A DNA stretch of 64,000 nucleotides from Porpolomopsis calyptriformis (lineage: Eukaryota; Basidiomycota; Agaricomycetes; Agaricales; Hygrophoraceae). A program made the position numbers and the translations under genes. The notes beneath the pieces are model-generated. The model was not told where the DNA came from. It was given only the letters and a program-made list of their open reading frames with translations, and did not search any database. Every line of letters begins with the position of its first letter. Positions within the stretch are counted from its first letter, which is position 1. Below, piece after piece: positions 55,800 to 64,000 of the stretch. The stretch covers positions 1,488,001 to 1,552,000 of the forward strand of contig OX621171.1 in the NCBI GenBank assembly GCA_951640195.1, written 5' to 3'.

Positions 55800-57470
55800 C
55801 TAGACCAATGTAGGACTGAGCTGGACTGAGCTATTGGATAACTTCCTGTAAGGATTTGCAGATGAGATTTCTGTAAATACATCCAAATGTATCCACCTGC
55901 CGAGATGCCGAGGCCAGATTAATGAGATTTGAACTCAGCTGACCTAAACAAGGCATTGTAAATCCTAAAATCTGTAGAGGGGTCTAACCCCCTTCACAAA
56001 TTGCTGTAACACCTTTTTTGGCTATCAGTTGCTAGTTTTGGAAGTTATATCAATGTGCCCTCCCTCACTACAAAACATACCCTCCCTCAATGCAAAACAT
56101 GCCCTCCCTTGATGCAAAACATGCCCTCCCTTGCTGTAAAACTCATGTTAGCAACTCTTGTATTTACTAACCATGTGTATAGACAAAAGAATCTTGTTCG
56201 GTACTGCTAAGTATGAATTATTATAAGGCGCTTCAATAACTTATTTTTTAAATCATCTTTACTGCCCCCAACTCTTATCCACTCATCACTGGTTGATACC
56301 ACCAATCCTTTCATCTACAAACTTGTACACATTCATTACAATAATCGATGAGCCAGTTTACTTTTGCTGTTGAACCTCTAATGGCACAAGAAAATCAGCT
56401 TGTATGTTTGGATGAATGATTTTAACTACACACATAACTATTTTTCATAGCCAAGAATCCCAGATGTTGATGGAAACCAATTTAGTCAACCACCATTCTC
56501 AATATCATGTCAAACTGCCAGCTCATACTACCTGCCCCACCTCCCTGTTCTTAGACCCACTACCCCTTCATCCTGGCCCACTTCTAATCATGGTGACACC
56601 CTTGGTCTTATGACAAAAGGAATTAAACAAGAGAGAGATGATGAAATTGAGAAACCTATGAAAAAGCGAGCTGCAGGAAAGTTAGCTAATCCAAAGGTAC
56701 CTGTGACAAAAGGTAAATCAAATGCCAAGGGGTTGAAGTGTCCTAGTTGCAAGGCAGGTGCTTCAGGCTATAGTCAAGAAGAAATCAATGCACTACTCTA
56801 TTTCATCGAAAGGAACTTACCAATTGGACAGCATGGCTGGGATTTAGTTGAGCAATCATATAATGTGTGGGCCAAGAAGTACAAGTATAACTCTGACTGC
56901 AATGCTAAGGCCCTCCGTACAAAGTTTGATGTGGTACATCCTGATCTATGCTACCTACCTAACACATACTGATGCAACTTAGCTTGTGAATACACCCAAA
57001 CCAACTAGTAATGTACAAGTTCCAGAGCATATCTAGAAGGCATGGGATATCAATGAGAAAATCAGCATGAAGGCCAGAACCCTAGCCCTCGACAATCCAG
57101 AATTTGAGGATGCTGCACCTGCTGAAGTTATTGAAATCACAGATGAGGATAATACAGAAGAGAAGGGCAACACAAATGAGCTGCCAGAGGAAAAAGCTAT
57201 GGTTGCAAGGGCCTACTGTACCCTCAATCCCCTTATTGATAAACCTCCCAAATGATTGCATTCAGGTGCTGCAACTGAAGCACTCATGTCTATCACATCC
57301 ATGTTAAACCCATCAGTGATCAAACAGCAGGATGAAGACAAATTTGCTTAGAGTGTGCAAATTGTGTAGCTTACTAGCATCCAGGCTGAACTCTGAGAGA
57401 CCTACACATGCATGGATATCCTCCAGGATTGTCTCAATACTGAAACATGTCAGGCAGATTGAGCTGAGGC
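55800..57470 (-). mobile_element. Harbinger-type transposon, copy 3, truncated
   Basis: Mirror of the right half of copy 2: candidate end, 24-bp tandem repeats (about 56044-56135) and partner gene. It stops at 57470 where Gypsy-L is inserted; the transposase half would lie beyond the window. Confidence 0.72.
56412..57470 (+). pseudogene. Harbinger partner gene, copy 3, truncated
   Basis: ATG 56412, early TAG, then open through MTKGIKQERDDEIEKPMKKR (56610) and the SANT-like domain (GYSQEEINALLYFIERNLPI) to a stop near 56970. A second open piece (57067-57255) has EVIEITDEDNTEEKGN. One residue difference from copy 2 is visible in the basic region (KCPS for KCPG). Cut by Gypsy-L. Confidence 0.62.
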
Positions 57471-57665
57471 TGTAACAGATATGTTACATACAGCCACCAT
57501 GCTGTGTTTGTATGTATTTGTACTGGATACCTTAAGTACTGGTTACGCTTAGGTAAACACTAAGTTTACATCCCACTCCCGCTTATACCAGATTGCCCCA
57601 ATACATTGGTTCTGTGCATATCCTGGTATTGAGCAAAGTGTGATAACTTATCCCCAACCCTTACA
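57471..57665 (+). repeat. 5' LTR of Gypsy-L
   Basis: TGTAACAGATATG to CCCTTACA. The ends match those of LTR-A and LTR-A', but the middle differs. TTATACC near 57584 is a weak TATA candidate. Confidence 0.8.
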
Positions 57666-57677
57666 CTTTTTTGCACA

Positions 57678-57695
57678 TCCACAAGAAATTGTGGA
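57678..57695 (+). promoter_or_regulatory. Leader hairpin next to Gypsy-L 5' LTR
   Basis: TCCACAA pairs with TTGTGGA around a GAAA tetraloop, 12 nt after the LTR. Equivalent in place and stem length to the TRIM-A hairpin. GNRA-type loops are stable in RNA. Confidence 0.55.
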
Positions 57696-57760
57696 ATATC
57701 TGTGTAACTCAACTTTTGATTGAAAAAGCTTCCCTATCGATGCCATAGCCTCTGTCAATA

Positions 57761-60700
57761 ATGAAGACCCACATGAAGACTCGAATCATGCAGGCCTCAA
57801 TGGTGCGCAACTTGCAAGGCAAACTGCCTGATGATGACAACCTGGGAACAGCGCAGATGAGTGCTATCACTGATTCAGGTGTGCCACATCACAACCTCAG
57901 CAACACCCAAAGACAGCCAGCAACAGCCGTAAATTCACCCCAGAGTGAACAAAGACATTGTGCCAACTTAGATGATGGCAGCTCCCAACTCACAGAAAGA
58001 GAGGAGTCATCGCCAACAATAAGTCAGTGTGTAAGCATGACAATCGACCCTACGCTTAATACTTTAATGCACACCCTCACTGAGGGTCAAATGAGGACAG
58101 GAAACCCTTCCTCATCACGAAACCTGATTGAACAAGCATACATTCATCAAATGTTGAATCTATTACAGTGTAATGAAATAGACAACCAATATGAGCGATG
58201 AGACCCATCGCCCACACCCAGTCAGATGTCGACTGTCACACATAATAAGAGATAACAAGAAAGCACCTGCAGAATTGCAAGGCATCGAGTGAGATGCTCT
58301 CTGACATAGTTGATCGGGTCAATGTACTCATTCAGATGAGAACAGGTGGAATTAGTTGTGAGAAATTCATGAAGCTAGCCAATGACCTTAATAAGGTTAT
58401 GGTGTGTAAGAATAGTGACAACACCTGTCGAAATAAGACAGATACAACCATTCGTCCAGATAGGGACAAAGAAGATGAACTTCTTCAACAAGCAGAAGCT
58501 GAGCTTCACCATCCTCAACAAGAAGACAAGATGAGTTCCATCTATCAGAGACAGTGAGCTGCGGCTGATTGAGTTGATAAACATTGACATGGAAGTAAGA
58601 AGAGGAATGATCGGAACAGGTCATTCGAACAAGAAAATGATGCAGCCTTGAGACCAGGCACATTCACACTCAAGGACAGAGTGGCCATCCAAAGGTTGAG
58701 AAATGGTGACATCCATGAAACTAGAAGATCTGGCCTGGACAATCAAGGCATCACCTTTGATGCTTCTGGAGAAACCATAGAGTTATGGGCAGAAGGACAA
58801 AATGAGCAGTCTAAACAAGACCACAGGCTACCCTCAGATAGAAGGCGGTATCACCAGTCAGACAACAGTGATTCAGATGACCCAGATCAAGGATCATCTT
58901 CTGATGATGAGTCCGATCATAGCGAAATGATGGACACTGGAAGTGATCAGTCGAGAAATCGACCCTCTGATGCTACTGGACATAGTAGTAAGAGAATGTC
59001 TAAACAGATATCAAAAACAACAATACGATACAGAAGTCATAGCTGTAACCCTTATAAATATGAGGGGAAAGATTGACGCTCTGATTACCTCAGAGACATT
59101 CATCGTAAATATCATAAATTAATAGATGAACAAGTGGGCAAACCACTAAAAGGAAACCTATCTGGTTTCTGAACCTCATCACCTAAACTGCCTACTCCAA
59201 AAGAGTATAGCAGTGAAGAGGACATTGAGAAATTCAATGGGTGGCTTCAATCATTCCTGAGATGGCTGAAATTGTCCAACTATGCTAGACCTAACATGGA
59301 GCCAGAGCGTATCGCTTTAACAGCTATTTGTCTTGCGGACAAAGCAAGACAGTGGTTTAACAACAATGTTGACAGTGTGTCTAGGCAGAAATGCCGATGG
59401 ACATTTAAAGAGGTCATAACCAGACTGTATGACCAGTTTATTCATGAAGCATCCATACAGGATGCTACAATAAAATTCTATTCAAGAAAGTACACCACAG
59501 AAGGTGGTGTCTTAGGATTTTTCTATGACCTTGAGAGGTACGCAGGATATATGATACACAAGCCTGACTCATATACATTCAAAACCCAATTATTATTGGG
59601 TCTACCTGCATGGATAACTGATGCAGTTGTCCAGAAAGGTGTTACTGCCGAAACTTCATCACTTGATATGATTCTCAAAGTGGCTTGACATGTTGAAGAG
59701 AGCATTCGAATAAAGCATTGCTACAATGAGCAATGCAAGGCAACATCTGGAGTTACCAGTCAGCTGAAGGCAACTGCGAATATGCGGCCGCCTACAAATC
59801 AGATGACGAATAAAGAGACGCCATCGTATTTGAAGCCAGCATACAATAAGTACGCTAACAAACAAGGTCCATATAGACTGTATAGACTGACTGACAACTG
59901 TCAGCCTTACAGACCACCACCAAATCAACCAAGTGGTTCTGGAAGTAAACCAACGCTGCAGGTGCCAGCACATAATCAAAACTAGACAGGATTGTCTGGT
60001 GTGAAATGCTACACATGTGGCAAGTTTAGCCACTATGCGACCAACCTGAAATGTCCCAATTTTGGGAACCCCCAAATGGCAGCTATCCAAGAGGGGGAGG
60101 ATGCATTCAAAATGGTAGCAGAAGACACTATCGATGAGAATGACCAACAGGCAGATGAGCCTCAAAACAACTACAGAATTGTAGTTGAGGAAGAAGAGGA
60201 CGATCCTTTACAAGGATCACAGTATACATCACAAGGTAAAGAGTATCACCTCCAAGAATATGATGAGTATGAAGAGTACTCACAAGAGGAAGATGACAAT
60301 AACATCATCAATGAACAGATACATTCAATCAGAGAGATAAGTAACCCTGCTTGTGAATTTATAGCATCTATAAATGATGAACAAGTGTTCAAAGAGGACA
60401 CTCAACCCAAATCATGGGTTCATAAGTCCAGCAGACAGCAGGACTGCCCAGTGAAGCTGAGCATGAAAGTAAGGCCTTTAGTGGCTTGCATGGAATTAAA
60501 TAGCCTTGTAGCTATTGTAATGTTCAATACAGGCAGCACCTCTGATGCTATTAGCCTAGAATTTGCAAGAGTCGCAAACTTGAAAATATACCAGTTGAAG
60601 GACCCTGTTCCGATCCAACTAGGATGCCACGGTAGCAGATTGCGGATTAACTATGGTACTTACTGTCCCATGCGGTATGAAAGTATCGCAAAGAAATACT

Positions 60701-60903
60701 ACTTCTATATTGTAAATATTGACAGATTCGACACTATAATTGGCATCGGTTTCATGCATGAATTCAAAATTATGCTAGAGCCTAGCGCAAACCAGATAAT
60801 GGTCTGCAGGGTAGCCGCTCCCGCTCTAACTGAAAGGGAGGAAAATGATGAAATCATGCACAGACAATCGCTGCAACGAACTGAACAAAGGTCTGCTGAA
60901 TGA
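57761..60903 (+). pseudogene. Gypsy-L gag and protease
   Basis: ATG 57761 opens a disordered N-terminal part (146 codons) that changes frame near 58250. From 58294 onward one frame continues to the end of the window, broken by TGA and TAG stops. The capsid (59272-59688) has LTAICLADKARQWFNNNVDS, KFYSRKYTTEGGVLGFFYDL and LLLGLPAWITDAVVQKGV. The zinc knuckle near 60005-60055 is C-Y-T-C-G-K-F-S-H-x6-C, two residues longer than the canonical CX4HX4C end. A very acidic stretch follows (EEYSQEEDDNN). The protease block reads MFNTGSTSDAIS near 60525, Asn where the catalytic Asp belongs. Length and order fit a single gag-pol polyprotein. Confidence 0.82.
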
Positions 60904-63900
60904 CTAGCAGATGCAGAACCGAAAGGTTCTGCAGGGAAGACGTCTGGACAGGATGTCATAGAAACCAACAAACCAAAAGAGTTTGTTGAGGAGTTCTCAA
61001 GAAAAAGGTGTTCAGATGCGAACACAAAGAAAATAAAAGAGAGTACCCCTACCAGGTCTAATGAAAAGATGCTACTGAGTGTAGCTCAAATTGTTCAACC
61101 GAACAAAAGGACTGAAACATCCCTAACACATGAGGACAGACCTTGCCTTTGAGCCAAATGAATTGAAGCATGCCAGGATATTATGCACGGAGTACCTGAG
61201 GAATTGCCTCCAGTACATGGTGTCAATCACCACATACCTCTTATTGATGAAGATAAGAAGTATAACTACTATCTACCAAGATGTCTGGATTCGCTAAAGC
61301 CTTAGCTTATGGCAAAGATCACGCAGTATACGTGTGCCGGATGGTAGGAATCAGTGCAAACTGATCAAGCAGCTCCGATACTGTGCATTCCAAAAAAGAA
61401 TGGCACTCTACAGATGCTAATTGATTGTCGTAAATGCAACAACAATACTTTAAAGGATGTTACACCCTTTCCAGACCAAGACCAGATCAGATATGATGTG
61501 GCTGGCAGAATGATAAGGTTAAAGATCAACTTATCAGATGCTTATGAGTAGGTATGGACAGTACCTGAAGATATGCATAAAAGCGCATTTGCAACTATAT
61601 ATGGCACCTACGTGAGCCATACAATGCAGATAGGAGACTACAATGCACCCACTACATTCCAGCAGGTAATGACAATGATCTTTTGAGATTTTATCAGCAT
61701 ATTCATGCATGCGTATCTCAACGATCTATTCATCTACAGTGCTTCTGTCTCAGAGCATGAAAAACACTTGGGTCTCATGTTTGGTAAACTATGAGAATAC
61801 AAGTTCTACCTCCAAGAGGAGAAGTGCAAACTGTATGCCAATGTTATCAACTGTCTAGGTCATAAGATAGATGACAAAGGGCTACACGCAGACGCCGATA
61901 AAATGGTGAGAATACGTGATTGGCAACAACTGTGCAATTACAATGATGTCCAGAAATTTATAGGACTCATACAATATCTGGCACATTTCCTGCTAGATAT
62001 CTCAAGTTATACAGGGCTATTAGCAGCCATGATGGTGAACGGTGATACGTCTGCTTCGTGTATGAGAACCGAACACAGAACAAGGTGCGAGGATGACTAT
62101 AAAGAGTCTCAACACAGCCTATGATCGATAATCGTGAAAAGGGAGTCTTCAATCATTCGCGAATGTGATCGATCGGGGAATCGGAAGGATCGGAAAGTCG
62201 AAAGAGGAAGTCTTAGAAGATCTAAAGCGGATCTAGACTCGAGAGCGAGAGAGAAGCGAATATCTAACTTGTTGGATCATTAGCTACAACATACAGTATA
62301 TATATCTTCTAGTACAAGGATCCCTTTAAGTGTATATAATAAAAGGGGAGCCTCTCTAATGATCTAAGGGGAAAGTAGTGAATGGGAATGAAGGAATCGA
62401 ATGAAAAGGGAGAAATAGAAGAGAACAGATGCCTTTGAATACTGTCTTCCCTTTGATATACAAACTTTCATTCGTGTTCGGAAAGCTTCGATCGCATTCA
62501 GAGTGTTCAATGATTCTCGAAGTTGTTCAGGATGTTCGGGAGCTATCGGGAGCATTCGGAGGGTTCGAGTTCGTGTTCAAAGGACTTGGTAGGCATCTAG
62601 TATTCGTATAGTTGAATATACGGTGCTCAGGGGATGGAGGGGTCGTATCAACAGGGAACCGTTCATGTGGAGACCAATCCACAATAAATGCTTTGAAATG
62701 ATAAAGCAGATATGCTGCTCGATACCTATACTAGTACCGATACATTACAAGAAAGATGAACCTATATGGGTCATCTGCAATGCCTCAATACATGGTGTTG
62801 GTGCAATGTATGGACAAGGTCCTACCTGGCAAACCTGCAGACTAGCAGGATTTATGTTGCGAAAGTTTACAGATGCTCAATGAAATTATCGTACATTTGA
62901 GCATGAAATGATCGCAATACTCAAAGCCCTCCTTAAATGGGAGGACAAACTGATAGGATATCGGGTTCACATTGTGACCGACCATCAAGCTCTTGAGTTT
63001 TTCAAGACACAAAGATGCCTGTATAGCCAACAAGCTCATTGGATAGAATACCTATCAAGATTTGACTTTGACATAACATATGTCAAAGGGCAACTGAATA
63101 AAGTTGCCGATGCATTATCACGTTATTATGAAAGTGATACATGGTATGACGCTCATCCTATGAATGACTACATAGATGTAGATATACGTCTAGACCCTGA
63201 AAAAGACGATCTCCCTTGGGATCATCTAAATGAAATTAGTACTAGAGCCATCGAAATGAAGGCTATCCAGGTCATTGAAGACATTCAATGACATCAAAGC
63301 AATCATCTCCTTGAAAGAGAAGAAGATAGAGATGCGCAAGCGGCAGCACTCACACTAGTTCTGATTCCAGAAACAGAACCGATGAAAAAATTAAGATCGT
63401 CCCTAGATAATCTAATGATATTCCAATCCCATAAATGGGGAGAGAACTTGCGCGCTCGCATAGAGCATGATGAATTGCTGACAGTAGCGATTGGCGGAGG
63501 ATACATATCCAATGCATTATTCAGCAAGGTTCTTGAAAACCCTGATTACCATAAGGCGTTCACTGTCTATAAAGGCCTGATTTAGTCCAAGAATTTGGGG
63601 GGAGAGGAAGTACTATGTATCCCATCTGCAAAGATGGGACAAGAATCAATTTTCAGCCTGATCATTGATCAAGCACACTCAATAGTTGGCCATTTTGGTC
63701 CACAATGTACTGCTGACTATGTAAGACAATGGTACTAGTGGCCTAAGATATTTAGCCATGTTAAACAATTCTGCAAGTCGTGTCAGACTTGTCAAACGTC
63801 GAAAGACGATATGCAGTACCCAACAGGACTGTTGCACTTATTACCAATACCTACAAAACTGTGGCAATCAATCGGAATAGACTTTATTGGTCCATTCCCC

Positions 63901-64000
63901 GAAATTGATAGGTATAATTACCTATGGGTAGTCATTTGTCGAATGACATCAATGATCCACCTGATACCAGTGAATACCAAAATGAAAGCATCAGAGCTTT
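60904..64000 (+). pseudogene. Gypsy-L pol: RT, RNase H, integrase start
   Basis: Same frame as gag, interrupted by LTR-E at 62043-62650. RT blocks: PILCIPKKNGTLQMLIDCRK near 61375, and the polymerase box AYLNDLFIYS (61714-61725), Asn for the first Asp. RNase H: WVICNASIHGVGAMYGQG near 62770, Asn for Asp, then VTDHQALEFFKTQR and GQLNKVADALSRYYESD. Integrase: IVGHFGPQCTADYVRQWYW, then CKSCQTCQ near 63775-63800 (the zinc region) and SIGIDFIGPFPE near 63870 with the first core Asp. It is cut by the window end. Stops are mostly TGA or TAG. Confidence 0.84.
62043..62650 (-). mobile_element. Solo LTR-E in Gypsy-L pol (608 bp)
   Basis: Inverted ends TGATACG/CGTATCA. Reverse-oriented copy of the LTR at 49437-50612 without the nested LTR-B, and richer in CpG, so younger. 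It splits RT (…MMVN) from the RNase H lead-in (NREPFMW…). The 5-bp flanks AACGG and ACAGG do not match well. Confidence 0.82.

Larger units (their letters stand above)
52087..57470 (-). repeat. Right arm of 5384-bp inverted repeat
   Basis: Reverse complement of 39302-44685, ending exactly where Gypsy-L starts at 57471. Its true extent to the right is therefore hidden by that insertion. At about 56495-56505 two C/T differences from the left arm are visible. Confidence 0.9.
57471..64000 (+). mobile_element. Gypsy-L, 5' portion
   Basis: A Ty3/gypsy element with 195-bp 5' LTR, leader hairpin, gag, protease, RT, RNase H and the start of integrase, running off the right edge. It inserted into the right inverted-repeat arm, so it is younger than the inversion event. 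The target duplication cannot be checked because the 3' end is outside. One solo LTR-E interrupts it. Confidence 0.86.

Noticed and set aside
57666..57700. Self-priming PBS in Gypsy-L
   Set aside because: I found no complement of the leader within its LTR; only the local hairpin is supported.
62038..62655. 5-bp target duplication for LTR-E in Gypsy-L
   Set aside because: Flanks AACGG and ACAGG share the trailing GG but do not align as a clean duplication; left unclaimed although the LTR ends are clear.
1..64000. Host protein-coding, tRNA or rRNA genes
   Set aside because: No intact cellular gene, tRNA cloverleaf or rRNA sequence was recognised; tRNA scanning by eye is unreliable, so a tool run would be needed to exclude tRNAs.

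Overview
The window is a dense graveyard of transposable elements with no convincing host gene. The mix points to a basidiomycete fungus, probably an Agaricomycete: Ty3/gypsy chromoviruses, a Tnp2-type (CACTA/Plavaka-like) transposon, PIF/Harbinger elements with a convergent partner gene, Tc1/mariner elements, and introns of only about 48-60 bp. This is an inference from element types; no species marker was seen. Most coding regions are broken by in-frame stops, mainly TGA, and by CpG-to-TpG/CpA changes.

Layout. (1) 1-6208: Gypsy-I on the minus strand (5' LTR 5820-6208, gag, protease, RT running off the left edge). It is broken by nested insertions: solo LTR-M, LTR-A', a TRIM-like element (1754-3675) that itself holds LTR-B holding LTR-A, and LTR-C. 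Six of these insertions have exact 5-bp target duplications. (2) 6220-13802: a Tc1/mariner element with terminal inverted repeats of over 300 bp, split by a complete 5.9-kb Tnp2-type transposon (6564-12507). (3) 13803-21983: repeat K, a Harbinger element, K inverted, a Tc1 fragment, a spliced unknown gene fragment, and Gypsy-F on the minus strand. (4) 21984-28430: Gypsy-C, a nearly full-length chromovirus with two LTRs, gag, pol with chromodomain, and an antisense spliced gene. (5) 28431-30262: 5' end of Gypsy-D, minus strand. (6) 30263-44685: a second copy of the arrangement of (1)-(3), without the Tnp2 element, so it preserves the empty site. (7) 44686-50612: Gypsy-G, 5'-truncated, again with an antisense spliced gene, ending in LTR-E that carries a nested LTR-B. 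(8) 50613-57470: Gypsy-F on the plus strand, then an inverted copy of 39302-44685. (9) 57471-64000: Gypsy-L, gag-pol interrupted by a solo LTR-E, running off the right edge.

The strongest second-look items are: antisense, intron-containing genes with a Zn(II)2Cys6-like cysteine pattern between integrase and 3' LTR of two different gypsy lineages; a 5384-bp inverted repeat whose arms have equal length and stay in register; Tf1-style self-priming sequences in Gypsy-C (11 nt) and Gypsy-D (13 nt); and a hairpin directly after the 5' LTR shared in structure but not sequence by the TRIM element and Gypsy-L. No tRNA, rRNA, CRISPR array or intact cellular gene was recognised.
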